64,000 nt of DNA from JACMRP01 sp047302465 (GCF_047302465.1 NZ_CP178621.1:3038001-3102000), one strand, 5' to 3'; shown: positions 26,101 through 35,435, counted from the first letter of the stretch. Notes: generated by a model not told the origin, from the sequence alone. Numbers and translations are program-made.

Positions 26101-28428
26101 TTAAGCGCAGCCGACGGTGCTTCCACAGTTCGGACAGCGGTAGCAACCACTTGTCAAAACGGTATCACTGCCGCATTCGGGGCACTTCATCGTCCAGTTC
26201 GCTTTTTCTTCGAAATCGTGACGAACAGCTTGTGATTTCGCAATGTCCTCTTTCTTTTGATTTAGTGGTTGGCTCATTTTACTGCCATCGCGATATATCG
26301 CGACTGCTTTCAACCCCAATTTCCAGGATTGCAGATAAATTTCGCTGATGTCTTTCTCGGTCGCAGAATTTGGCATATTCACGGTTTTTGAAATTGCCCC
26401 GCTAATAAACGGCTGAACTGCCGCCATCATCTGAATATGGCTTTCCGGAGGCAACGCCCTTTTCCCCGCTTGCGCCGAAGCACAATCAAAGATCGGCAAA
26501 TGTTCTGATTTTAGTTCCGGCGCACCTTCGATGGTTCCGTGTTCAGCGATGTACTTCACAATCGCAGCGATGTCTTTTTCCGAGTACTTCAAAACGTGCA
26601 ACGCAAAAGGTACAGACTGATTCACGATTTGCACTTCACCGCCGCCGACAAGCTTCTTATATTTCACAAGCGAGAAATCAGGCTCTATCCCCGTCGTATC
26701 ACAATCCATCAAAAGACCGATTGTTCCTGTCGGCGCAATCACCGTCGCCTGAGAGTTACGGAAGCCATGTTTAGTGCCTTGATCAAGAACATCGTCCCAA
26801 AGATCTTGGCAGGTCTCTTTGAAGTGCTCTTGCACCAAACTCCAAGGCACACTCCCTAGAGCTTTCGCGTGTTTCTTGATGACTTTCATCATCGCAGTTT
26901 TATTTTTTGCATAGCCCATAAAAGCACCGCGAGATTCTGCCATCTGTGTGCTGGTCCAATAAGCCACCCCGTGCATCAGACTTGCAATCGCAGAGGCCCA
27001 TGCACGCCCCTCGTCGCTGTGATAAGGAAGCGCTTTACGCATCAGGAAACTGCCAAGATTGGCAAACCCCAATCCTAACGGACGATAGTTATGGCTATTC
27101 TCTGCAATCTTCGCTGTTGGGTAACTGGAATGATCAACCAAGATTTCTTGTGCAACAAACATAATGCGTGCGACATGCATGAAGCTGACAAGATCAAAGT
27201 CCCCTTCCGGAGTCATGAACTTCGTCAAATTGATCGAAGCTAAGTTACAAGCACTGTCGTCGATAAACATATACTCCGAGCATGGGTTGCTGGCGCGAAT
27301 TTCTGCAGTCTCGGGGCATGTATGCCATTCATTGATCGTGTCATGGAATTGCACTCCGGGATCTGCGCACATCCATGCCGAGTGGACGATACGATCCCAA
27401 ACCGATTTCGCCGGAAGAGTTTTGACTTTCTTGTTGGTCATGCGGGCTTTTAAATCCCAATCCTGATGTTCCAACAAGGCTTTCATAAATTTATTCGGCA
27501 CACGCACAGAGTTGTTAGCATTTTGCCCAGCAACGGTTCTGTAAGCTTCGCCTTCAAAATCCGCCTCATAACCGGCAGCAATCAAGGCGTGAGCTTTTTT
27601 CTCTTCCTTCATTTTCCAGTCGATGAAATCCAAAACTTCAGGATGATCCAAATCCACACAGACCATTTTCGCCGCTCGGCGGGTGGTGCCACCGGATTTG
27701 ATAGCACCTGCGCCCCGATCTAAAACTTCTAAGAACGAAATCAAACCAGAGCTTGTCCCGCCTGCACTGTGCAGTGGCTCATACTTGCTACGTAAGCTCG
27801 AAAAATTCGTGCCCGAGCCCGAACCATATTTAAAAAGCTTGGCTTCGGTTTTAGCCAGATCAAAAATGCTCTCTAATGAATCGTCCACGCTTTGAATAAA
27901 ACATGCCGAACACTGAGGGCGCTCATAGGCATTTTCAATCTTGGCAACCGCCTTGGCTTTTTCATTCCAAGCAAAGTGCTGGCTTTGCGAAACAATGCCA
28001 TAGCTATCAAGACCGACGTTAAACCACACCGGGCTATTAAAAGCCGCGCGCTGAGAGTACAAAATATATTTAAGTTCATTGCCAAAGATCTCGGCCTGTT
28101 TTTTATCGGAAAAGACCCCACCCTGGCGAAGTCCCGCCGCCATGACAGCGTTCACTACCCGTTGCACCATTTGTTTAACAGAGTGCTCGCCCTTAAAAGA
28201 CGAATTCTTTTTGCGGAAATACTTGCTTGCTGCAATGTCGACCGCAAGCTGCGACCAGCCCTCGGGGGCTTCGACGTTTTTCATCTCAAAAAAGACGCCA
28301 CCGCGTCGGTCCTTAATCAAACAATCACGACGCTCCCAGGAAAACATCTTTTCGACGGGCTGGGAACTCTTTGTAAAATGCTCTGCGAAGACCAAGCTGT
28401 GTAATTTCTTTTTTGCCATATTGTTCAT
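26101..28428 (-). CDS. nrdJ: Adenosylcobalamin-dependent (class II) ribonucleotide reductase
   Basis: 775 residues from the ATG at 28428. The enzyme reduces ribonucleotides to deoxyribonucleotides using vitamin B12 coenzyme and does not need oxygen. Visible are FNSPVWFNVG near the start, CSACFIQSVDDSLESI with one redox cysteine, GSGSGTNFSSLRSKYE, the active-site NPCSEYMFIDDSACNLASINL (Asn, Cys, Glu), and PTGTIGLLMDCDTTGIEPDF. The C-terminus carries four cysteines in CPECGSD/CPNCGST plus a last Cys, as in the long NrdJ type, for shuttling electrons. It diverges from the cysteine desulfurase gene with 52 nt between. Confidence 0.95.
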   Translation of the reverse strand: MNNMAKKKLHSLVFAEHFTKSSQPVEKMFSWERRDCLIKDRRGGVFFEMKNVEAPEGWSQLAVDIAASKYFRKKNSSFKGEHSVKQMVQRVVNAVMAAGLRQGGVFSDKKQAEIFGNELKYILYSQRAAFNSPVWFNVGLDSYGIVSQSQHFAWNEKAKAVAKIENAYERPQCSACFIQSVDDSLESIFDLAKTEAKLFKYGSGSGTNFSSLRSKYEPLHSAGGTSSGLISFLEVLDRGAGAIKSGGTTRRAAKMVCVDLDHPEVLDFIDWKMKEEKKAHALIAAGYEADFEGEAYRTVAGQNANNSVRVPNKFMKALLEHQDWDLKARMTNKKVKTLPAKSVWDRIVHSAWMCADPGVQFHDTINEWHTCPETAEIRASNPCSEYMFIDDSACNLASINLTKFMTPEGDFDLVSFMHVARIMFVAQEILVDHSSYPTAKIAENSHNYRPLGLGFANLGSFLMRKALPYHSDEGRAWASAIASLMHGVAYWTSTQMAESRGAFMGYAKNKTAMMKVIKKHAKALGSVPWSLVQEHFKETCQDLWDDVLDQGTKHGFRNSQATVIAPTGTIGLLMDCDTTGIEPDFSLVKYKKLVGGGEVQIVNQSVPFALHVLKYSEKDIAAIVKYIAEHGTIEGAPELKSEHLPIFDCASAQAGKRALPPESHIQMMAAVQPFISGAISKTVNMPNSATEKDISEIYLQSWKLGLKAVAIYRDGSKMSQPLNQKKEDIAKSQAVRHDFEEKANWTMKCPECGSDTVLTSGCYRCPNCGSTVGCA

Positions 28429-28480
28429 TTTAGATAGAGCTTCCCTCTGAGGGCAAGAAGACTGTACACTCGGCCTTGTC

Positions 28481-29638
28481 ATGACAGATATCACCAAACC
28501 CATTTATTTGGATTACAACTCGACCACTCCTGTAGACCCACAGGTTTTTGCGGCGATGGAGCCTTACTTTAAGACTCACTTCGGCAATCCGGCGAGTTTT
28601 GCGCATCAATGGGGATGGGCTGCACAAAAAGCCGTCGAAAAATCTCGTGAGCAAGTGGCCTCTTTGATTTCAGCAAAGCCTTTGGAAATTACATTCACTG
28701 CAGGCGCCACTGAAAGTAACAACTGGGTGATCTTTGCCTTAGCAGAAAAACTGCGCTCTGAAAATCCTGAGTCCCCGATTCATTTTGTCACAAGTGAGCT
28801 GGAACACAGCTCTGTCATGAACACGATGAAAGAGGCCGAGCGCCGAGGCATCGAAGTCGACTTCGTGAAAGGCAACAAATACGGCCAAGTCAGCGTCGAG
28901 GCCGTAGCCCGTATTCTCAAGCCTCATACAAAACTTCTTTCTTTTATCTGGGTGAATAACGAAATCGGCTCTATCAATCCGATGAAGGAACTTGCTCAGC
29001 TGGCGAAAGAGAAAAAAATCTATCTGCATACGGATGCGACGCAAGCTCTGGGTAAAATCCCAGTCAGCGTGCAAGACGTGCCCGTCGATTTGCTTTCGGC
29101 GTCAGCTCATAAATTCTATGGACCTAAGGGTGCGGGCATTCTTTATACCCGCAGTTCACAACCGAAGGTGATTTTACCACCGTATTTATTTGGTGGCGGC
29201 CAAGAGCACGGCCATCGCTCTGGAACTTTGAATGTACCTGCGATCGTGGGCTTGGGTGCCGCTGCAGAGCTTTGCCAAAAACTTTTGCCCGAAGAGATGC
29301 CTCGCTTGATCGAGCTTCGCAATTACCTGTGGAATGGAATCCAAAACAAGATTCCAGCAGCGCGCTTGAATGGGCACCCGACGGAGCGCTCACCGATCAA
29401 TCTGAGTCTGACTTTCCCAGGAAAAAACATCGAGCAGCTTTTGCCAAAACTGGGACGTTTGGGATTCAGTCAGGGCTCGGCTTGCCATACCGGCACTCTG
29501 CAAATAAGCCCTATGCTAGCAGCCTTGGGACTGACGGCGGATGAGGCTCAAGGGACCTTGCGCCTGAGCTTAGGACGATGGACGACGACCGAAGAATTAG
29601 ACATCGCGATTGAGGTTCTTTCTAAGGCCCTTAATTAG
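28481..29638 (+). CDS. Cysteine desulfurase (IscS/NifS family)
   Basis: 385 residues. A PLP enzyme that takes sulfur from cysteine for Fe-S clusters and other thio-cofactors. The PLP lysine is K211 in SAHKFYGPKG, the cofactor-stacking His is in LEHSSV, and the sulfur-carrying cysteine is C335 in SQGSACHTG. The N-terminus YLDYNSTTPVDP is typical. The IscA-type gene follows after 104 nt, which supports a role in Fe-S assembly. No iscU or regulator gene lies nearby in the window. The active-site loop sequence is of the IscS/NifS group and not SufS. Confidence 0.93.
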   Translation: MTDITKPIYLDYNSTTPVDPQVFAAMEPYFKTHFGNPASFAHQWGWAAQKAVEKSREQVASLISAKPLEITFTAGATESNNWVIFALAEKLRSENPESPIHFVTSELEHSSVMNTMKEAERRGIEVDFVKGNKYGQVSVEAVARILKPHTKLLSFIWVNNEIGSINPMKELAQLAKEKKIYLHTDATQALGKIPVSVQDVPVDLLSASAHKFYGPKGAGILYTRSSQPKVILPPYLFGGGQEHGHRSGTLNVPAIVGLGAAAELCQKLLPEEMPRLIELRNYLWNGIQNKIPAARLNGHPTERSPINLSLTFPGKNIEQLLPKLGRLGFSQGSACHTGTLQISPMLAALGLTADEAQGTLRLSLGRWTTTEELDIAIEVLSKALN

Positions 29639-29742
29639 TCCTGTAATATTAGGTACTTACCGGCTATTGCCAATTAATACCAGGGACTTCAATAGCTTAG
29701 TAACCTGTGGTATTATGTTACCTGTTGTGAAGGAGCAAATTT

Positions 29743-30069
29743 ATGATCACAATTTCTGAAGCTGCTGCAAAAAAATTGGCTGTTCTTAAAACTGAAGAAG
29801 GTCAGGTTGATTCTGCGTTCTTACGCGTGGAAGTTAAAAAAGGTGGCTGTTCGGGTTTGTCATACAAAATGAACTTCGACACTGTTTCTCGCGAAGGCGA
29901 CAAAACTTTCGAAACCAACGGGCAAAAAGTTGTCGTTGATCCTCAAAGCATTCTCTACATCCTCGGTATGACCCTTGAGTATTCTGGCGGCCTTAACGGT
30001 AAAGGATTCGTTTTCAACAATCCAAACGCTAGCAAAAACTGCGGCTGCGGATCTTCTTTCAACGTATAA
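29743..30069 (+). CDS. HesB/IscA-family Fe-S cluster assembly protein
   Basis: 108 residues, family length. The three conserved cysteines are C36 (KKGGCSGLSY), C100 and C102 (NCGCGSSF), which bind iron or an Fe-S cluster on its way to target enzymes. An AAGGAG-like site precedes the ATG. It is the second Fe-S gene after the desulfurase and is closed by a strong terminator. IscA and ErpA cannot be told apart from the sequence. Confidence 0.93.
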   Translation: MITISEAAAKKLAVLKTEEGQVDSAFLRVEVKKGGCSGLSYKMNFDTVSREGDKTFETNGQKVVVDPQSILYILGMTLEYSGGLNGKGFVFNNPNASKNCGCGSSFNV

Positions 30070-30090
30070 CGAATCATTCGATATAGAACT

Positions 30091-30122
30091 AAAAAAGGGA
30101 GCTTCATAAGAGCTCCCTTTTT
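30091..30122 (+). terminator. Rho-independent terminator after the IscA-type gene
   Basis: A-run, stem AGGGAGCT / AGCTCCCT, 7-nt loop, T-run. It can also stop the convergent pseudouridine synthase transcript. Confidence 0.88.
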
Positions 30123-30136
30123 CATTTTCCGGCCTT

Positions 30137-30829
30137 TTAATATTCGTAAGCGACAAGACTTTTGAAGTACTCAGGCACTGGCGCCTTAAAACTCATTCGC
30201 ACTTTTTTGTGCGGGTGTGTGAATTCAATCTCTGAAGAGTGCAATCGCAAATCATTAAATTTCTGCTTATCAGGCCCATATTTACTATCCCCTACAAGAG
30301 GATGACCTGCTTCAGCCATATGCACGCGAATCTGGTTTTTCTTTCCAGTCAGCAAATTGATTTTTAATAAGCTAAATTTTGGAGTTTCTTTAAGTACTGT
30401 GTACTCAGTCTCGGCAAGCTTGCCACTGTCAGCATCTTCGCTTGAGTGAACCATGTAGTTCTCATCTTCACTGAGGTAGCTGGAAATGATCCCTGATTTC
30501 TTAGCCAGGTGTCCGTGCACGATCGCGTAGTAGGTCTTGATCGTGGATTTCCAGTTGTTTTTTAAATACTGCTGAACGGCTTCGGTTTTTGCGAAAATCA
30601 AAACACCCGAAGTGGCTTGATCTAAACGATGAACCACATACACGCACTTGTTAGAGCGCGGGTTTCCCTTACGCACGTACTGGTTTAAAAGATTGTGAAC
30701 GGTATTTTCGTTCTCCCACTTGGCAGCAACGGTCAAAAGCCCCGGCGCTTTATTGCCGACGATCACATCGAGATCTTCGTGAAGAATCCTAAAGCCGCGA
30801 GGCTGGTATTTAGAGGGGACCTTTTTCAT
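30137..30829 (-). CDS. RluA-family pseudouridine synthase
   Basis: 230 residues without an S4 domain. VVHRLDQATSGVLIFAKT holds the catalytic Asp, and LTGKKNQIRVHMAEAGHPLVGDSKYG is the second family block. It should convert uridine to pseudouridine in rRNA or tRNA; the short, S4-less form resembles RluA/TruC-type enzymes, but the target site cannot be assigned. Confidence 0.92.
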   Translation of the reverse strand: MKKVPSKYQPRGFRILHEDLDVIVGNKAPGLLTVAAKWENENTVHNLLNQYVRKGNPRSNKCVYVVHRLDQATSGVLIFAKTEAVQQYLKNNWKSTIKTYYAIVHGHLAKKSGIISSYLSEDENYMVHSSEDADSGKLAETEYTVLKETPKFSLLKINLLTGKKNQIRVHMAEAGHPLVGDSKYGPDKQKFNDLRLHSSEIEFTHPHKKVRMSFKAPVPEYFKSLVAYEY

Positions 30830-30972
30830 GCCCCGGATAGTAATGATTTTTCCTCTCGACGTCTAGAATCGGCGTATAGATTTGAGATAAAAATATGGTT
30901 TTTGAAAAAGAAGCGTATCAAAGCTTCCTTTTTTTTCACTATTGCCCGAAAGCCTCTGCTACACTCTTTCGT

Positions 30973-31419
30973 ATGAGCATATTGGCCAGGCTCTTTCAAA
31001 AACACTACGAAGTTTACACCGACGGCAGCGTCAAAGAAGGCCGATCTGCCTGGGCTTATGTTATTACTCATAAAGGTCGAGTGGTTCTAGAAGCCGCAGG
31101 CCGAGACAAGCACAGCACCTGCAATCAAATGGAATTCCAGGCCGCTATCGAAGCTCTCAAGCAAATCCCAGCAGGCAGTAAAATCACTCTTTATACGGAT
31201 TCAAGAATTCTAGTTACGACGATGAATATCTGGCGCCTTGAGTGGAGAACCCAGGGATGGTGTAAAAAAACAGGCCGCCCGGTCCCCCACTTAGAACAAG
31301 TGCGAGTCCTCGACGACCTTCATAGCCAACACGAAATCACTTGGAAATGGATCAAAGCTCACTCGGGCATTCCTTTTAACGAACGCTGCGATGAGCTTTG
31401 CATCCAAGCAAGAGGCTAA
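30973..31419 (+). CDS. rnhA: Ribonuclease HI
   Basis: 148 residues from the ATG at 30973; a longer in-frame start (30895) adds 26 residues not seen in the family. Cuts RNA in RNA-DNA hybrids. The catalytic residues are all present: Asp in EVYTDGS, Glu in CNQMEFQA, Asp in LYTDSR and Asp in NERCDELC, with the active-site His in KAHSG. No ribosome site is obvious before either start. Confidence 0.92.
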   Translation: MSILARLFQKHYEVYTDGSVKEGRSAWAYVITHKGRVVLEAAGRDKHSTCNQMEFQAAIEALKQIPAGSKITLYTDSRILVTTMNIWRLEWRTQGWCKKTGRPVPHLEQVRVLDDLHSQHEITWKWIKAHSGIPFNERCDELCIQARG

Positions 31420-31435
31420 TTGAGATCATAGCCAT

Positions 31436-32185
31436 CTACTTCCACGACTCCTCTTGCCCAAAAGGGAAACACGAATAAACCCAACCAGCTCGTACCATTT
31501 CTTTTTTTGGATAGAGTTCCCACTCTCGGGCGTTCTGCCACATATAGTCTTCAATTAATTTTTGAATTTTAGAGTTCATTTCTTCTAAAAGTTCACGGCG
31601 CATTGGATTTGCTCGAACTTTACGACAAGCCCAACTTGCTGACTTCTCGAGATCTGGCGTAATAACTTTATTTAAAACATTCTGTCTAAGTCTATCTCCG
31701 TCTCGCTGAGAAGCGGGTACTCCTTTAAAATCATAATATAGAGGAGCAAATGATTTAATTTTATCTCCTTTAAACCACACAATAAGATTCACTTCCTCTA
31801 GCTTTTTAAGGTGAGGATAGATTTGTTCTTTCTTTAAACCTAAGAGCCGGCTCACAAACTTGAGGTTATAGTCGTTCATTTGCAGGCAATTTAAAACTCG
31901 GTATGTGTCATCGTCGCTGTTCAAAAGTTTTCGCTGTTCGCCAGTTAAGGGTGTGGGCAGAGAGGCATTTTGGACGGCCGCCGCAAGAACATTTTGTACT
32001 GGAACATCTAATACGCTACAGATGCGAACGAGTTTATTAAAAGAACAGTCCTTCCCTACCATCACTTTTTTGATTCCAGATTCAGAAACTTGGAGAGCCT
32101 TTGCGAGATCTCGGTAACTAACCCCCTGTTTTTTCATGATATCTTTAATGATCAGAGCCAAACGATTAAATTGGATTTTCTGCAT
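31436..32185 (-). CDS. XRE-type helix-turn-helix regulator
   Basis: 249 residues from the ATG at 32185 after an AAAGGA site. The N-terminus holds a Cro/CI-type helix-turn-helix (YRDLAKALQVSESGIKKVMVG, spanning about residues 25-45). Residues about 95-150 look like a second winged-helix (VLNCLQMNDYNLKFVSRLLGL, then YPHLKKLEEVNLI). The C-terminal third is helical, with YDFKGVPASQRDGDRLRQ, and has no known domain. The upstream 200 nt are AT-rich. Target unknown. Confidence 0.8.
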   Translation of the reverse strand: MQKIQFNRLALIIKDIMKKQGVSYRDLAKALQVSESGIKKVMVGKDCSFNKLVRICSVLDVPVQNVLAAAVQNASLPTPLTGEQRKLLNSDDDTYRVLNCLQMNDYNLKFVSRLLGLKKEQIYPHLKKLEEVNLIVWFKGDKIKSFAPLYYDFKGVPASQRDGDRLRQNVLNKVITPDLEKSASWACRKVRANPMRRELLEEMNSKIQKLIEDYMWQNAREWELYPKKEMVRAGWVYSCFPFGQEESWK

Positions 32186-32314
32186 TTTGCGTCCTTTCCC
32201 AATAAAACCCAACCTAAGACATTTTTTATACTTTTTGAATACTTATATAAAAAGTACCAAAAATAGGTCCTTCCGAAACCTAAAAACAACCGTTTCTGGC
32301 TTAAAGGGATCCAA

Positions 32315-32348
32315 AAATAAAAACCCGAGGCTCAATACAAACCTCGGG
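32315..32348 (-). terminator. Terminator of the exported-protein gene at 32389-32859
   Basis: Stem CCCGAGG / CCTCGGG (32324-32330 with 32342-32348). On the minus strand it is followed by T-rich sequence, 40 nt downstream of the gene's stop codon. Confidence 0.8.
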
Positions 32349-32388
32349 CATTTTGGACACTCTATGCTTTAGATACCACCTAAAATAT

Positions 32389-32859
32389 CTAGATCGTATA
32401 CTCGTAAGTGCATTTCACTTCGATGGGCTTAGTCACGAGGCTCTTATCACGTGGATCTACGCCCTGAATGATCGCGCGCAATGAACCTCTTTCGCCACCA
32501 GATACACTCTTTACTTTGATAGACTTCGGAATCGCCGTGAAAGACAACAAAACCGCTGATGGACTTTCCTGCTGAGTAATCAAAAAGCTGTAATCCTTCT
32601 TTTGCATATCTCCGGTCACCGCTACATCTGAATTTCTGATGCTAAGATACGGTGGTGTTTGCTCGATCGTGTCGAAATACTCTGCCACTTTCCCATCAAT
32701 AGTCAGCGTCACAGAGTGCTCAGCAAAATCCCCCGGCACACTTGCCGTCAAAGTGGTTCTGCCAGAACCAGAGACACACTCAAAAATCGCGTTCGTAGCA
32801 CCCGCAAAAGCACTTGTTGTAAATAATGTCGTCAAAGCCATCGCTAAAAATCTATTCAT
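32389..32859 (-). CDS. Exported protein of unknown function
   Basis: 156 residues. A signal peptide ends near SAFA. The mature part is beta-rich, with two cysteines near its ends (AIFECVSG and VKCTYEYTI) that could pair. It lies 62 nt downstream of another exported-protein gene in the same direction and has a similar size, so the two may form a unit. No family is recognised. Confidence 0.72.
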   Translation of the reverse strand: MNRFLAMALTTLFTTSAFAGATNAIFECVSGSGRTTLTASVPGDFAEHSVTLTIDGKVAEYFDTIEQTPPYLSIRNSDVAVTGDMQKKDYSFLITQQESPSAVLLSFTAIPKSIKVKSVSGGERGSLRAIIQGVDPRDKSLVTKPIEVKCTYEYTI

Positions 32860-32921
32860 AAAAAACTCCTTTTTATATTTGAATATCAGTAAAGAAATCG
32901 CGAACTATTTCGGGATCTGGT

Positions 32922-33341
32922 CTAACCTGCAAAAATTGTAAAATGGCAGCTGACTTCAAGTTTGTTATACTTAGTCGGGTCTTCGCTTTCGTTAGCAAAG
33001 TAGGCCTCTGTAGGGATTGTTGCTTTCATGCCGTCTTTTGCAGGAAAGCTAAAAGAACCGACAGACGCTTTTTTGTCGTTCAGAATGGTTACCGTCCAAA
33101 CACCGCCCTTTTTGTCGACAGCAATGGAGTGAGCAGGAGTACTCGTCCAACCTCCACGCTTATCTGCTCCAACTGCAGAACCATCCATCTTGCCTCCAGC
33201 GACCAACCAGCTAGAAGTACTGTCGGTGGAAGTTGAAAGCACATTTGTTGAAGAATAGGACATTGTACACTTCAATCCTGAATCCTGTGCGAATGCCAGA
33301 GATGAACCGAGTACTAAAAAAGAAACTAATAATGTTTTCAT
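32922..33341 (-). CDS. Exported protein of unknown function
   Basis: 139 residues from the ATG at 33341 after GAGGA; the open frame extends upstream without a start site that fits better. The signal peptide ends LAFAQ. The mature protein is beta-rich and has two cysteines (LKCTMSYSS and VSCHFTIFAG), the same first-and-last placement as its downstream neighbour. It diverges from the TIGR02147 regulator at 33549; the spacer has GGTGACC-type sites. Confidence 0.74.
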   Translation of the reverse strand: MKTLLVSFLVLGSSLAFAQDSGLKCTMSYSSTNVLSTSTDSTSSWLVAGGKMDGSAVGADKRGGWTSTPAHSIAVDKKGGVWTVTILNDKKASVGSFSFPAKDGMKATIPTEAYFANESEDPTKYNKLEVSCHFTIFAG

Positions 33342-33419
33342 AAAATCCTCTTTCGTTTTTGTGATGGAAGTGTTTATACGGGCCTCGCCTACTTTCCGCA
33401 ATTTTTCTGGGTCGAAACT

Positions 33420-33532
33420 GGTGACCAAAGGTAACCACATGGTCAGGTCGCAAAAAACACCCATGAAAAAATACAATTTATTGGATTACTGGTGCCCAGC
33501 GGTCACCATTCTATAGACATTCGCTGGTGACC
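33420..33532. promoter_or_regulatory. Cluster of GGTGACC/GGTCACC heptamers in a divergent spacer
   Basis: GGTGACC (33420-33426), GGTAACC (33430-33436), GGTCACC (33501-33507) and GGTGACC (33526-33532). Two pairs: 10 nt apart, and 25 nt apart as an inverted pair. They lie between an exported-protein gene (minus) and a TIGR02147 regulator (plus), the usual place for operator sites; the binding protein is not known. Confidence 0.5.
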
Positions 33533-33548
33533 TAGCTATACACCCTGC

Positions 33549-34370
33549 ATGGTTTCTCCCTTACAATATCAAGACTATCAGACGTTTCTGCGCGACTTGT
33601 TTTTAAGCAAGGTTTCTCAACGTAACCTCAGCTTGCGTGGTTTTGCTCGCATTGCGGGTATTAGCCACTCCTACCTCTCGCGTGTGATGAATTCCCAAAA
33701 AACACTTTCGATCGCCTCTGCAAGTAAGATCAGCCAGATCCTAGATCTATCGCCCGAAGAAGAAGCTCATCTTATGCGCTTGGTGGCTCGCGATCAGGTT
33801 GCAGAAAACTCGCGCAGCGGCCAACAGCTTCGTGCCCGCATTTTAAAGGTTCAGAGTACATCGAAAGCAACAGTCAGCCTTGATAACTTTAAAGCCATCG
33901 CCGAGTGGCACCACTTTGCGATCCTGGCCCTGGTTAACGTTAAAGATTTCCGTGGCACGGGCCGCTGGATTGGAGAACGCCTAGGCATTCCTGCTGAAAT
34001 CGCAAAAGAGTCCTTCGATCGTTTGATCAAGCTTGGCTTCATCAAAAAAGAAAATGGCAAGTTTGTCGCACTTAATGACGGCGACATCGAAACTCCGCAC
34101 GATGTGGCTTCACAAGCGGTTCGAGAGAATCACCGTCAGCATTTGCACTTGGCGGGTCAAGCATTGACGAAGCTTCCTCCGGAACATCTTGAGTTTCAAA
34201 ATGCCTCTATCCCGATGCTTAAATCGGATCTGCCAAAAGCGAAAAAACGTCTGCGTCTATTCATGGACCAATTCATCCGCGATATGGAAAAAAATCCCGG
34301 AGAAGAAGTTGGTCAAATCAATCTGCAATTTTACGTACTTTCGAAAAACCCGAAAGAGGATCTTTTATGA
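33549..34370 (+). CDS. TIGR02147-family (DUF4423) transcriptional regulator
   Basis: 273 residues. Helix-turn-helix at about 25-60 (SLRGFARIAGISHSYLSRVMNSQ), then WHHFAILALVNVKDF and RENHRQHLHLAGQAL, the family signatures also seen in the protein at 24887-25669. It overlaps the following secreted-protein gene by ATGA, so the two are co-translated. It likely senses a cytoplasmic signal and controls this operon; the heptamer cluster upstream is a candidate site. Confidence 0.9.
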   Translation: MVSPLQYQDYQTFLRDLFLSKVSQRNLSLRGFARIAGISHSYLSRVMNSQKTLSIASASKISQILDLSPEEEAHLMRLVARDQVAENSRSGQQLRARILKVQSTSKATVSLDNFKAIAEWHHFAILALVNVKDFRGTGRWIGERLGIPAEIAKESFDRLIKLGFIKKENGKFVALNDGDIETPHDVASQAVRENHRQHLHLAGQALTKLPPEHLEFQNASIPMLKSDLPKAKKRLRLFMDQFIRDMEKNPGEEVGQINLQFYVLSKNPKEDLL

Positions 34371-35374
34371 AGTATGCCTTCGCCCTTCTGACTTTTTGCG
34401 CGACCTCGATAGCAATGGCAGCTCCACGTGTAAATAGCGGTGGTGGTGGCTGGGCTTGTCGTAAAAACGATAGCACCGGCCAGGTAATGTGGATTAAAGC
34501 CGCAGATTTAACGAAAGTCGAATTCTATACTCCAGGCGCCGGACTAAAAGAACTTAGCGGTGATCGCTGGACCTTGCTGAAAGAACAACACGCAAGAATT
34601 GAAAAGGTCGTGCCTATATTAGCAAGCCTGATGAGATTGCATCCTTTCGATATCGCTAACAACTTGGTTGCGATTCCAGATGCGTTGAACTTTGTTCCCG
34701 ACGCTGAACTTCGTTACAAACCACCTGCATCTAGCTGTGTCGGCGGATTGGTATCTTATGTGCAACTCGCAGACACCACGATGGATGGCAAAGTGATCTA
34801 CTCAAGTCGTGTTTGGAATATGCCGGAATTTTCAGAGTTCCATAAGGCTGCAATCCTGTTACACGAAGAAATCTATTTTGCTCTAAGAGAATCTTTAGGC
34901 GACGAAAGCTCTTACCGCACAAGACAGCTGATGGGTCTACTTTACTCAAATATGGATGAGAACACCCTCCGCCAAGCGGTGGACTATGTTCTGCAATCCA
35001 AACCACGCCCGCGCCCAGGTATTTTTGGCTTTGAAAACGTGCCTGCCCTTTTCAACGTAGATTTGCAATGTAACATCTCCTTCAACAACGGGCCTGTATC
35101 TTTTGCTTGGAAACCGCAAACACCAGGAGAAGCTATGACAGTCTCTTTGGAAGGTCTCCAATTCCGAGTAAAGACGTCGGTCACTGACAGCAGTCCATTG
35201 CAACTAGAAATCCTCGATGAAAAAACCAACGTGAGCGCTCTTCTTGATGAAGCTCAAACCGTAGCGACGTTCAATGCTCTTCGCAGAACCTCGGTGATTC
35301 TAAAACTAGGTTCTGAGCTAACAGCCCAGCTCTATTGCGATTCCAATAGCCCTCTTGAGAAAGACCCTCTCTAG
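34367..35374 (+). CDS. Secreted GGGG/HE-motif protein coupled to a TIGR02147 regulator
   Basis: 335 residues. Signal peptide (ending SIAMA), then PRVNSGGGGWACRKN at the mature N-terminus and KAAILLHEEIYFALRESLG in the middle, the same plan as the protein at 23842-24885. The C-terminal third is beta-rich with two cysteines (LQCNISFN and YCDSN). Its start overlaps the regulator stop. A bidirectional terminator follows. Function unknown; the HE pair lies in a helix but there is no HExxH. Confidence 0.76.
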   Translation: MKYAFALLTFCATSIAMAAPRVNSGGGGWACRKNDSTGQVMWIKAADLTKVEFYTPGAGLKELSGDRWTLLKEQHARIEKVVPILASLMRLHPFDIANNLVAIPDALNFVPDAELRYKPPASSCVGGLVSYVQLADTTMDGKVIYSSRVWNMPEFSEFHKAAILLHEEIYFALRESLGDESSYRTRQLMGLLYSNMDENTLRQAVDYVLQSKPRPRPGIFGFENVPALFNVDLQCNISFNNGPVSFAWKPQTPGEAMTVSLEGLQFRVKTSVTDSSPLQLEILDEKTNVSALLDEAQTVATFNALRRTSVILKLGSELTAQLYCDSNSPLEKDPL

Positions 35375-35381
35375 GACAAAT

Positions 35382-35412
35382 AAAAAGCACTGGTTTTTAG
35401 CCAGTGCTTTTT
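35382..35412. terminator. Bidirectional terminator
   Basis: Perfect 12-bp stem (AAAAAGCACTGG / CCAGTGCTTTTT) with a 7-nt loop between two convergent genes, the secreted protein and ohr. Confidence 0.9.
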
Positions 35413-35435
35413 CAGTATGAATAGACCGTTGTTAT

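Noticed and set aside
29688..29716. Promoter of the IscA-type gene (TTCAAT-17-TATTAT)
   Set aside because: The -10 is good but the -35 matches at only half its positions; not strong enough to list.
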